Shown here: positions 23,090-33,923 of the stretch, in pieces
Position numbering within the stretch: position 1 is the stretch's first letter
Layout of the letters: the number at the start of each line of letters is the position of its first letter
From: Voacanga thouarsii
Taxonomy: Eukaryota; Streptophyta; Magnoliopsida; Gentianales; Apocynaceae
Direction: 5' to 3'
Length of the DNA: 64,000 nt
NCBI GenBank assembly: GCA_026120185.1
Contig: JANUWF010003369.1
Span: 1,983,981-2,047,980 of the forward strand
Notes under the pieces: generated by a model
Database searches by the model: none
What the model saw: the letters and a program-made list of their open reading frames with translations, nothing else
Told to the model about the DNA's origin: nothing
Translations under genes and position numbers: made by a program

Positions 23090-24338
23090 GGAAACCCGAC
23101 TCAGAACCCAGGACCTAACCGGGCCAACGCCATGGGAGCAGCCGGAGGTGGAGCACCGAAGCCACAAGTGAAGGCCAAGGTATTCGCTCTCAACAGAGAG
23201 GAAGTTGGGGCCGATGCCGCGGTGGTGGAAGGTACGTTTACTATTCAAGGACGATCTGTTAATGCTTTGATAGACCCTAGCTCTACTCATTCATATATAA
23301 CCAAGTTGTGTACATGTCATTTGGGTTGGGATGGAGTGGAGCTACCTTTCATTTTAGAAGTAAGCACCCCTTTGGGGAAGATGGTGTAAGCGGATCGATA
23401 TGTGAGGGATTGTAAGGTTAAGGTGGGGAGAGAAAATCTAGAGGGAGATTTGATTGTATTGGACATTGAAGACTATGACTTAATTTTGGGGATGGACTGG
23501 TTAGCCAAACATGGGGCTTGGGTAGATTGCAAAAATAAGTCAGTTCAGTTTGTCAGACCGGGCTGTGATGTGTTAGAATTTAATGGAAAAAGGGTGAAAG
23601 AGTTGAAGTACTTGATTGCAGGGGCTAAGGCCCGAAAATTATTGAGGCAAGGTTGCAAATGTTATCTGGCTTACGTGATGAACAAGCCTAAGGACCAGTG
23701 TACTCTGGAGGACACGGAAGTAGTGAAGGATTTTCCCGATGTATTTCCAGCGGAGCTGGATTCTCTACCTCCTAGTCGAGAAGTGGAGTTCACTATTGAC
23801 TTAGTTCCCGAAGCAGAACCAATATCGCGGACTCCGTACCGGATGGTGCTGGCAGAGTTGAAAGAGTTGAAAGAGCAACTAGAGGAGCTCGTTGGCCAAG
23901 GCTATATTAGACCAAGCACGTCGCCCTGGGGAGCGCCTGTGCTATTTGTAAAGAAGAAGGACGGGACCTTGAGGCTGTGCATCGACTACCGAGGGCTGAA
24001 CAATTTGACGATTAAGAACAAGTACCCTCTTCCGTTGATTGACGAGCTATTCGATCAGCTGCAAGGATCCAGTTGCTATTCCAAGTTGGATCTGAGACAA
24101 GGATATTACCAAGTGCGGATAAAAGAGGAAGCTGTCCCCAAGACAGCCTTCAACACCCGATGTGGGCATTACGAGTTCGTAGTAATGCCGTTCGGGGTGA
24201 CTAACGCTCCAGTAGTATTCATGGACCTGATGCACCGAGTATTCTGGCCTTACCTGGATAAGTTTGTGGTAGTATTCATCGACGATATTTTGATCTACTC
24301 TAAGTGTCCGTAGGAGCATACGGAGCATCTGAGGCTCG
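23090..24338 (+). pseudogene. Protease and reverse transcriptase of inner gypsy element (truncated)
   Basis: Same frame as gag. The protease motif reads LIDPSSTHSYI, where family members usually have D-[SP]-G at the active site, so the catalytic Gly is replaced. A stop at 23387 follows. Later comes LILGMDWL, then the reverse transcriptase with [29 protein letters not shown] and the catalytic [10 protein letters not shown] at 24275-24286. The coding sequence ends at a TAG (24311-24313) and, 26 bases later, jumps into 3' LTR sequence in place of the thumb, RNase H and integrase. It could not support transposition by itself. Confidence 0.9.
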
Positions 24339-24965
24339 TGTTTGGGTATAGAGAAGGAGGAGTATCTTGCCCAGTTGGCTGATCATCTAATTTTGTCAGT
24401 CTGCACAACGTGTTAGGCATTCTGACCAGTTATGGGGCCCAAAGTGTGGTAACCCATATCCCTTTCTTTCGAGTGGTTAATTTCAATACTTATGTATGGC
24501 TAGAGAGCCAAAACGCCACTCTTGCTTTTGACTAATGTTATTGCTTGCCAATGGTTCTTTTATAAATATTTCACACTTTGCATCCACGAACTGTTTCTGC
24601 TAAACACCCAAAGCACACACGGACTTACTGAGATTTTTGTCTCACCACCTTTTATCATGATTTCAGGTTGATCTTATTGCGGGTGAGTAGCTACCTTGGA
24701 AGAGAATGTTTTTTTTTATTTTTTATTTTATGTACTGTTTTGGGAGACGAGTGTGGATGATTTTAATTATGGTTTTTGTTTTGGAATTTCATGGATGTAC
24801 TTTTGAAGTATTTTTTTTTTTTTTTGGGTTGTAATAAATTCTTTTAGGTTGAGTATTATTTATTCGAGCAATTTTTATTTGTGACCTAGTTATAAAGACC
24901 CCTTGTCCTTTGGATGGGGCGACATCCCCGGCCCTGGCGGGCCTAGGTTTTCTGGGGGTGTTACA
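24339..24965 (+). repeat. Truncated 3' LTR of inner gypsy element
   Basis: Matches 20539-21158 of the 5' LTR almost base for base and begins in mid-LTR at GTTTGGGTATAG. The junction with the reverse transcriptase gene has at most a few bases of shared sequence (GT), as in an illegitimate deletion. Confidence 0.93.
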
Positions 24966-25706
24966 GTGAGTGAGTCTTCTGGCAGGCAGCCACCTCCAGA
25001 AGATAAGCTCTGCTTGAGAAGGCGACAGTATTGGTTGGTCAGGCCGGTCTGAGCTAGCATTTGTACCTGGTAAGGTATTATTTATTTTCCCGGCGTGGAC
25101 ACCCGGATGATTTTGTTGGGTGTAGAGATGGAGGAGTATCTCACCCGGTGGACTGTACACTCACCTTTGATCAGAATGCCCAAAGTGTGGTAATCTGATC
25201 CTGTCAAGGTGCAAAAAGTATGGTGCCTTGATCGCTTTCTTATCATGGGCTCAAAGTGTAGCACCATGACGGTTTATTCAAGTGGATGATTTATTTTGTA
25301 CAAAGTGTGACAATGAGAAAAATCTACTCATTGCAAAGAGAAATTATTTATGACTTGCCAATTATTTCTGTAAATATTTTCAGGTATGCATTCACGAACT
25401 GTTTAAAGTACCATGTGCACACACAGGACCTACTGAGATGTTAATCTCACACTATTTTATATCATGTTTTCAGGGGAGTGATTATGCTGAGCAAGCGAGA
25501 TGTGTAATAGTTGAAGCTTTTGTTATTCTCATTATGTTTTGAGAGACAAATGTTAATTTATGCTTTTGGAACTAATGTTCACTTTTATTTAGTTTTGCTC
25601 CAATTTGAGCCTGATGTAATAAGAGTTTTCCTTTATTTATCTAAGTTTGATTTCTTGGGTTTGTCTTTAAGTTGTACCTTATTTTAAAAACACCTTGTTC
25701 TCAGGA

Positions 25707-25722
25707 CGGGGCGACATCCCCG
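25707..25722 (+). promoter_or_regulatory. Conserved hairpin near LTR end (outer 5' LTR)
   Basis: CGGGG-CGACAT-CCCCG, 36 bp before the primer-binding site. The stem and loop are identical to the inner element although the surrounding LTR differs. Confidence 0.6.
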
Positions 25723-25757
25723 CCCTTTTTAGGGTACGTAGTAGGGGGTGTTACAAG

Positions 25758-25769
25758 TGGTATCAGAGC
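25758..25769 (+). other. Primer-binding site of outer gypsy element
   Basis: TGGTATCAGAGC, two bases after the LTR end at 25755, is complementary to the 3' end of initiator methionine tRNA, the usual primer for plant LTR elements. Confidence 0.95.
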
Positions 25770-25855
25770 CTAGGTTTAGGCAAATATGAGACTTGCTGGA
25801 TTTTTATTTCTTAAGTATTTTGATCTAGTGCTAATCCGTGCATTTTGTTTATAGG

Positions 25856-26422
25856 ATGGTCAAGAGAGTTGCATCGGCTGTCAGAGACTGGCCCGCTGGT
25901 TGCAGGAATCCACCTGCCCCACTACCTGTAGCAGATCCACCCTCGTCTGATTCGGAGACAGAGCTTGAGGAAGGATGGTTTTCAAGTGAGGACGAGATGG
26001 AGCATGAGCCGCCTATGCTAGATGACCTAGTAGTTGAGGCAGAGATGGAGGTTGATGGAGGTATAGGAGAGTACGATAGGGATGATGTGGGTGAGATAGA
26101 TGAGCTTGTTAGTGAGGGTGAGGAGGATGAGGAGATGATTGAGTTGAGTGAAGGGGAGGCAGATGAGTTTGGGGATGAGGGTGATGATGAGAGTGAGGAA
26201 GAGATGGATGGGATAGATGAGGAGGATGAGGTAGCGAGGGAGGCTCCCCAGACCCTGCAAATAGGTGAATTTGATAGGACTTCTGCTTGCTATGATCTCA
26301 AGGAGTCCAGTGATGAGGGACACGGGCTGAGAGATGGGGTTACCCCGGCAGCGAGGGAACATAGGCTGCCCGCTTTTGGGATGGAGGATAAGGGGAAAGA
26401 GAAGTTAGAGGAGGGTCCTAAG
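25856..26422 (+). pseudogene. Acidic leader reading frame before gag (outer), part 1
   Basis: Starts at ATGGTCAAG (25856), chosen because the inner element has the same AGGATGGT context. An upstream in-frame ATG at 25838 is less likely. 189 codons follow a short basic N terminus (MVKRVASAVRDW) with long Asp/Glu-rich runs. The copia element lies between codon 189 and the next codon, and the frame resumes exactly at 35652. No known domain. The same kind of frame precedes gag in the inner element, so it is a lineage trait rather than chance. Confidence 0.6.
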
Positions 26423-28144
26423 TGTTAGTGTTGTGCCATAGAGGCAATCACTTGTACATTATATATGACACATTTTCTTTTAATAAAAGGCATTATTTAT
26501 CTTAAAGTTACTTGTTGTTTACTTTAAGTAATATAACTGTTCGATAAAGTCCCTAGTACAACACTGTGTTAAGAAAATCATGATAAAGATCATGATATGA
26601 GATTCTTACTATACTGGATGGTGTTAGTACTTAAATAGTCCATAGTCATAGTATTAATGAGATAGGACATCATTAATGCGTTAAGACTAGCATGTGTTAG
26701 ACTTCATGATTTGATTAGGCAGTGGTTCTCATAACCATGAGTATTGAGATACTTAAAGTTAACACATGGATGCTTGTTAATGGAACAAGTTCATTGGATG
26801 ACCTAGCTTTGAGATAATCATATGGATAACTATTTAGTATCAGTGATATAATCTCAATATAGCAAACGTACAATTATCCTTAGACTTGAGATCTCCAAGG
26901 TACTTTATTTGCAGAGCTTTGTACTTTGATTCCAATCTCCGGAGCTCGATCGAGGGCCATCTATGGGATGGATATTGGGTACATTGTGAGGTAAACGAAA
27001 GTAGTTGAGAGGGTCAATAAAGGATTCACCACTCCTAATAGTAGGGGCGAATATCTCACAGCCACTTGAAGGAATTACTACTCGAAAAGTCCTTGGGCAA
27101 AGCGATTGTATATTGGAAACAGTTCCAATTGATACATATCTAGAGTAGTGGGTTCCTGGTATAAGTACTATTGTATTCAGGCCAGAATTAATGCTGGAGG
27201 GAGTTGGCACTAATTCTGTACTCCAAACCGAATGAGATATTGTATAGTGAAAGGAGTTAATTATACTGAAGTTTGTTATTGAAGGGTTCATGTTAAGCCA
27301 CTTGATTCCTGGGACTCTTGGGTGGTCATGATGTGTTGCTAGATACTGCTCATGATCTTGGAATATAGGTTTATTAATTGATGAATTAATAAACTAATCT
27401 TGATTAGAATTAATAGGATTAATTCTAATTAATTACGGATTATTAATCTCAGATATGTTTGAATTAATTCATATTCTCTACCAATTGATTGGAAAACCTA
27501 ATAGGTCACACATAATAGAAGATTATATACTCAAGATATTATTTGATAACATTGTGGGTTAATTGAGAGAAAGAGAAGTTGTTGTGGATAAATTATAATT
27601 AGTTATAATTTTTGGAACAAGTTGTAATTGTGAGAACTTGATGTTTCCAATTATAATTAGGGAACTCTAATTGTTTTAGAATTCCAAATTTTCAGTGATT
27701 TTTTCGATTTTATGATGATATAACCGAAAAACCCTAAGGGTGATTCACATGAGAAAAATAGCAGCCACCTAAACTTTCTCTTCTTCTTCTTCTTCTCTCT
27801 TGATTTGATCTTGAGAAGGAACCCTAGCCGCCACTTAAAATTTATGCTAGCACAGAAAGCTACGTGCTTGAGTATTCCTCTGTGTGGATTACTATTTGAG
27901 ATAATCACATACTGTGATTATAGTGGGTAGACGTTCAACTCACGTAGAGGTTGATCACGAAGATTGCTGGATCGCGCCTCAACTTGAAGAAGAAAATTTT
28001 GTTCTTCGCACGATCACCCAAAGGTAAAAGCTGTTACCTTTACTCTCTTTATGTCTTATTTTTCACACATAGAAAAGTCCTGGGAGGGTATCTCGTTTTA
28101 TGTTCCGTTGTGCCGTATGGGATACGAGCCCGAGATATCTAGCA
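26423..28144 (+). repeat. 5' LTR of copia element
   Basis: 1722 bp, highly similar to 33924-35646. Related LTRs of the same superfamily occur as solo copies at 40244-42159 and 55514-57206. An open frame of 128 codons on the minus strand is present in several of these LTRs in decayed form; I treat it as chance. Confidence 0.95.
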
Positions 28145-28148
28145 GCAG

Positions 28149-28160
28149 TGGTATCAGAGA
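28149..28160 (+). other. Primer-binding site of copia element
   Basis: TGGTATCAGAGA lies four bases after the LTR end and is complementary to initiator methionine tRNA. Confidence 0.92.
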
Positions 28161-29982
28161 CATGTTATGTGTGGTCTACGGACATTGTTTTGGCATGAAA
28201 AACTGTTTTTGTGTTTGTCTTTGTTTATTGTGAAAATCGTTTTCACTCGAGTAAAAATCATTTCAGTCTTTATGTGTTAGGTCTGTAGCATAATATGATT
28301 GTGTAAAAGTCACAGCGTATTTCGAAAAGATGCTTTCTTTGGTGCTGAAAATTTCTGCAGGAAAAACGTTTTCTTGCAACATGGATGTTGCCCTCCGTTT
28401 CATCTTAATTTTCCATTTTGATTTTGTTTAAACTAACAATTGGTTGTTGTTTAGATCTTCAAAACAGAAAATACTGCTGAGAATTGTTCTCACTAAAAAT
28501 TAGAAGAAGAAGAAAGCACTAGAAATTATTTTTGGAATTTTTTTGAAAATTGCCGCCATTGCTGCAGCACACAGGCAGCGCCGGCTTCGGCCTCCAAGCC
28601 GGCATCGGTTCTATTCTATTCGCAATGTCCAAAAATCGTTTTTGGAAGATAAAAATTTTTGAAAACCAGAACAGAGCTGGCACCGACTCCGACTTCCAAA
28701 CCGGCGCCGGTTCTGCTCTGTTTTCAACCTCTAGTATTTAAAAAAAAAAAAAAATTCCGGAATAGAATTTTGAAAGGGAAAAATCTCATTTGATGAGAGA
28801 CGGGACCCAAAAGCATTTTCTCAAAATTAGTTTTGAGACAATCAATTTTGTTCTTCAAAATAATGATTTTTTGAAAATCTAAAATTGATGTATTCTCTAA
28901 AATGGTGATTTTAGAATTTGTTTTATTTTTCCAAAAATAGTGATTTTGGAATAATAAAAGTATATGTTTATTTTGTTTAATCATAGTTAATGGCATGGTA
29001 GATGGTTATGGACTAAAACCAATTATATCTGTTTATGCATTTTAAAGTTTTGGTTTTTTTGAAATAGGGCCTGCATGTCCTACCTTCTCTAGAATTCTTG
29101 TGTAATTATTTTCTCATCTAACTCCCCTCAAATATAACTCGAGGTTTCTTTCTTTAGAAAATTATGTAATTAGTTTACATAGGTTAGATAGGAATAGAAT
29201 TATTCTATTCTGGAGATGGCAACCAAAACAAGGCAAGGAGGTAAGATCTTCTACTTAAATCATGCATGAACACAAAGGGTTAACTATATTAATTTCTTTT
29301 ATGACTCAAAGAAATTAATTTAGGGTAAAGTCTATAACAATACCACGTAATCGCTTTATTACCATGGTTATCAATTATGTGATTTATTGATTATTATGCA
29401 TGTCATTCAACGAAATAACTAAAAGGAAGAAATCATCAATTAATATTAAACCTAATTCCTTCTGTTAATATAGTAAGAATGAGAGTCCTTTTTTGAGACT
29501 AGGTTGTTGGGCAAACCCAAGCCTACTTGACGTTGGGCATGTTTAAGCTATAGAATTAAATTCCTTTGGAATTAAATTCCTAATTAATAGGTCGGGTTTA
29601 GCTAAATTCTTTATCCCTGTTGGACAAACTCAAGCATAAAGAGATTTATAGGAAAAGTTGGGGTAGCCCAAAAGGCTTTAAGATTAAAAGCTGTTAATTA
29701 CCCAATGATCCGGTAGTTACATACGATATAATTAGTATTGGATACCTACCAATGAACTTAAGGGTGACTTGTTGGGCAAACCCAAGGTTATTCTTGAGGA
29801 ATTTGGATACCGGTCCACTAGGAAAGCTTCCAATGGACTTTCTCGAATCAGTAGTGGGGGCTATTAGTTTGAGTAAAATAGTGGAGTAAAAATGCGCTTA
29901 ATTAAAGTCCTAATTATTTGCATATCATGTGCATATACAAGTAGCTAATGTTCTCTATATTTACATCTAGGTCACTTGCATC
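28161..29982 (+). other. Copia leader with GC-rich repeat and hairpin motifs
   Basis: About 1.8 kb untranslated leader. A GC-rich island at 28555-28725, in AT-rich surroundings, contains an imperfect direct repeat of about 44 bp (28572-28617 and 28677-28720) built around CCGGC...TCCAAGCCGGC. Nearer gag, TTGGG-N4-CCCAA hairpins occur at 29507-29520, 29658-29671 and 29772-29785, with a decayed one at 29620-29633. Confidence 0.7.
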
Positions 29983-30820
29983 ATGTCAACGAACTTGAAC
30001 TTACGTAGCATCTTGGAAACTAACAAGTTAACCGAATCAAACTATCTCGACCGGTATAGAAATATGAGAATTGTTCTCAAATCGGAAAAGTTGCTCTACG
30101 TGCTAGATGCTCCTATTCCACCACCACCTGCCCAAGATGCTCATACTGATGAGCATGCTATCCATAAGAGGCACAAGGAGAATAGCGATACAGCATCATG
30201 TATTATGCTGGCATCTATGACTCTTGAGTTGTAAAAACAGCACGAGCATATGGATGCTCAATCGATCATTTTACATCTTCGAGAGCTATTTGATGCCTAA
30301 GCCAGAACTGAGAGATAGGAGATCTCAAAGCAACTATTTCATTGTAAAATGGCAGAGGGTTATTCTGTGGCCACTCATTGGCTAAAGATGCTGGCTTGAT
30401 CAAGAAGCTTGGATCTCTCGGGTTTGCAATGGATCATGATTTAAGTGTTAACTTAATTCTATAGTCTTTGCCTAATAGTTTCTCACAATTTGTGATTAAC
30501 TATTAGATGAATAAGATTGAGTCCACCATTCCTGAATTGATCAATCTTCTCAAAACTGCGGAGTCCTCCATGAAGAAGGATTTCAATGCAGTTTTAATGG
30601 TAGAATCTTCCTCTTCTAAGAAGAAAGTTTAAAAAAAGAAGAAGAAGGCTGCCATGAAGCCTAAAGGTGGTGTGAACAAGAAGGACACAGCTACCAAGGG
30701 CCCATGCCATCATTGTGGGAAGATGGGCCACTGGAGACGCAATTGTAAAGCCTACTTGGAGATCATCAAGGACAAGAAGCAGAAGAAGAAGCTTACAAGC
30801 ACTTCTACTTCTTCTCAAAG
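29983..30820 (+). pseudogene. Gag of copia element
   Basis: Starts MSTNLNLRSILETNKL at 29983, with LTESNYLDRYRNMRIVL typical of copia gag N termini. The frame is interrupted by stops at 30232 and beyond and changes frame before 30654. The CCHC zinc knuckle CHHCGKMGHWRRNC is intact at 30705-30746 and would bind RNA in the virus-like particle. A Lys-rich linker leads to protease in the same frame. Confidence 0.85.
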
Positions 30821-33800
30821 TATGTTTATGATTGAGAAAAATACTGCCTTTAGAAATGAGATATGGGTATTAGATACTGGATGTGGATCTCATTTGTGCA
30901 ATAACTTGTAGGGGCTAAAGAGCAATAGAAGGCTAGAAAAAGGCGACGTGGACCTACGTACTGCAAATGGGGCAAAGATTGCTGCACTTGCTGTGGGAAC
31001 ATACGAGCTGAACCTGCCTTCGGGATTAATTCTAGAACTACAAAACTGTTATTTTGTACCAGTTTTAATGAAAAATATTATCTTAGTTGCGTGTTTAGAC
31101 TTATGTGGATTTCATTTAATATTTAAGAATAAATGTTGTTCTTTTTCATTGAATGATATTCATTATGGTTCAGCAACTTTAGTTAATGGTTTATATGTTC
31201 TAGACTTAGACAATCCAATTCTTAATATAAACAATAAGAAACCTAAAATAGATAACTCTAACACCTCTTACTTATGGCATTGTCGTTTGGGCTATGTAAA
31301 TGAAAATCATGTTTCTAAGTTACACAAGTTTGGTGACTTAGGGTAATTTGATTATGAATCATATGGCATATGCAAGTCTTGTTTACTAGGTAAAATGACT
31401 AGAACTCCTTTTCTAGGAAAAGGAGAACGGGCCAAGGAGTTATTAGAACACATACATTCTGATATATGTAGCCCAATGTCAATACAAGTAAGAGGAGATT
31501 ATAACTATTTCATAACATTTATCGATGATTTCTCATGATACGGGTATTTGTATTTAATGAAATATAAATCCGAGGCCTTTGAAAGGTTCAAAAACTTCAA
31601 GAATGAAATAGAGAAATAACTTGGTAAAAGTATTAAAACTCTAAGATCTGATCGAGGAGGAGAATACTTGAGTCAAGAGTTTCTGAGTTATCTTAGAGAT
31701 AATAGGATATTATCTCAATGGACTCCGCCACATACTCTTCAACATAATGGTGTATCTGAGAGAAGAAATCGAATCCTTCTAGATATGGTACGGACCATGA
31801 TGACTTCTGCAGACCTACCAAAATTATTTTGGGGTTATGCACTAGAGACTTCTGTTTATATACTAAACAGAGTTCCGACAAAATCGGTTGATACTACCCC
31901 ATTTGAGATGTTCTTTGGTAAGAGACCAAAGTTATCTCACTTACGAGTATGGGGTTGTCCTGCCTTTGTTAAAAGGCTACAGTCGGACAAACTTGATAGT
32001 AAGTCTGACAAGTGTTTGTTTGTGGGATATCCGAAAGAATCTTTCGGATATTACTTCTATCTACTCTCCAAAAATAAATTGTTTGTTTCAAAGCATGCCG
32101 TCTTCTTAGAGAAGGTGCACATGCTCAAAGAGGATAGTGGAAGTAAGATTGAACTTAGTGAAGTTCATGAAGATCAAACAAACAAGGATCAACCGTCTAA
32201 CCCTACATCTATTGAGAGAATAGATGAATCTTCTAATACACAAGAACCTCGTAGATCTAGTAGGATACATGTGGCACCTGAGAGATATGGATTTCTCATT
32301 AGTGACCACAATGACGTATTGCTCATAGATGAAGATGAGCCTACTACCTACAAGGATGTTCTGAATAGTTCAGAATCTGGCAAATGGCTTGAGGCCATGA
32401 AGTTAGAGATGGATTCCATGTACGACAACCAAGTATGGACTTTGGTTGATCCATCTAAAGGAATTAAACCTATTAGGTGCAAGTGGATTTTCAAGAAGAA
32501 AACGGACATGGATGGTAACTTAGTTACCTATAAAGCACGACTAGTGGCGAAGGGTTATCGTCAACAACATGGTATTGACTATGATGAAACCTTTTCTCCA
32601 GTAGCTATGTTGAAATCCATCAGGATACTCTAGCTATTGCTGCCATTATGATTATGAGATTTGGAAAATGGATGTGAAAACAGCTTTCCTAAATGGAAAT
32701 TTGACTGAGGAAGTGTATATGACACAACCTGAGGGTTTCACATCCAGTGATGACACAAAGGTGTGTAAGCTGCAAAGGTCCATTTATGGACTTAAGCAAG
32801 CTTCTAGGAGTTGGAATATCCATTTTGATGAAACAATCAAAGAGTTTGACTTCATTCAAAATATGGATGAGCCTTGTGTATACAAGAAGGTTAGTGAGAG
32901 TGCAATCGTTTTCTTACTGCTTTATGTAGATGACATATTGCTAATAGGAAATGATATACCTGTCTTGCAAATAGTTAAAATTTGGTTGTCCAAACAATTC
33001 TCCATGAAAGATCTTAGAGAAGCAACCTATATTCTTGGAATAGGAATCTATAAAGATAGATCCAAAAGGTTGCATGGTCTTTCATAGTCTACATACATAG
33101 ATAATGTGCTAAAAAGGTTTGGCATGGATCAATCTAAAAAGGGATTCTTGCTCATGTCATATGGTGTAAGCCTTTCAAAGTCGATGTCTCCTAAGACACA
33201 AGTTGAAAGGGATCACATGAGTAAGATTCCATATGCCTCGGTAGTTAGATCTATCATGTATGCTATGATATGTACTATGCCCGATGTATCTTGTGCTCTC
33301 AGTTTGACGAGCAGATACCAATCCGACCCTGGTGAGGGTCATTGGGCGGCTGTAAAGAATATCCTTAAGTACTTATGAAGGACTAAGGATATGTTTTTAG
33401 TATATGGAGAAGGTGATTTGAAAATAAATGGGTATACTGATGCCAGTTTTTAATCTGACAAAGATGATTTCAAATCACAATTCGGCTACGTATTTAGGTT
33501 GTACGGAGGGGCAATAAGTTGGAAAAGTTCCAAACAAGAGACTATTGCCGACTCTACGACAGAAGCTGAGTGCATAGCTGCTTCTGAAGTAGCTAAGGAG
33601 GCTGTTTGGATTAAGAAGTTCGTGACGGAACTGGGTGTGGTTCCTAGTGTTGTTGGTCCAATAACCTTATATTGTGATAACTATGAAGCCATTGTACAAG
33701 CAAAGGAGCCGCGGTCTCATCAACGATCCAAACACGTACTACGACGCTATCATCTAATCCGGGAGATCATAGATAGGAATGATGTAAAAATAGAGAGAGT

Positions 33801-33909
33801 TCCCATGGATGAGAACATAGCTGACCCGCTTACAAAAGCACTATCCCAAAAGAAACATGATTGTCATGTTGAGTCATTCAGTATTAGATACATGAATGAT
33901 TGGCTCTAG
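30821..33909 (+). pseudogene. Pol of copia element (protease, integrase, reverse transcriptase, RNase H)
   Basis: Protease motif WVLDTGCGSHLC with Asp at 30873. A GAG-pre-integrase region with LWHCRLGYVNENH ends near 31346. Integrase follows with YGICKSC-like and FIDDFS motifs, DRGGEYLSQEF and HNGVSERRNR (31640-31780). Reverse transcriptase begins near 32390 with WLEAMKLEMDSM and ARLVAKGYRQQ and has the catalytic YVDDILLIG at 32923. RNase H carries [18 protein letters not shown] at 33514-33567. Stops occur at 30909, 31344, 31618, 33085 and 33376, with a frameshift between 32630 and 32668. The order integrase before reverse transcriptase is diagnostic of Ty1/copia. Confidence 0.92.
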
Positions 33910-33923
33910 TACAAGTGTGAGTT

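Larger units (their letters stand above)
16869..24965 (+). mobile_element. Inner Ty3/gypsy retrotransposon, 3'-deleted
   Basis: Inserted in the outer 5' LTR with a perfect 5-bp duplication GTGAG (16864-16868 and 24966-24970). It starts TGTGAAACCCC and ends GTGTTACA. The order is 5' LTR (4290 bp), primer-binding site, acidic leader frame, gag, protease and reverse transcriptase, then an abrupt jump into the last 627 bp of the 3' LTR at 24339. RNase H, integrase, chromodomain and about 3.66 kb of the 3' LTR are missing. Gag and polymerase are close relatives of the outer element, so two families of one lineage are nested. Confidence 0.93.
14293..25755 (+). repeat. 5' LTR of outer gypsy element, split by inner element
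   Basis: LTR sequence occupies 14293-16868 and 24966-25755, together about 3.36 kb once the duplicated GTGAG is removed, matching the 3' LTR (3364 bp). Over the first 150 bp the two LTRs differ at about four positions. The LTR holds a tRNA-like block near its start, a 22-nt A run at 15863-15884 and a hairpin near its end. The 82-96 codon open frames inside it are not conserved coding sequence. Confidence 0.93.

Noticed and set aside
22643..23290. 215-codon minus-strand frame
   Set aside because: Shadow of gag and its zinc knuckles, caused by GC-rich codon usage; no motif of its own.
26905..27291. 115-145-codon minus-strand frames repeated in several copia LTRs (also 34355-34792, 40770-41117)
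   Set aside because: Similarity among copies follows from LTR homology; the frame is broken in the LTR at 55514 and has no known domain or start context.
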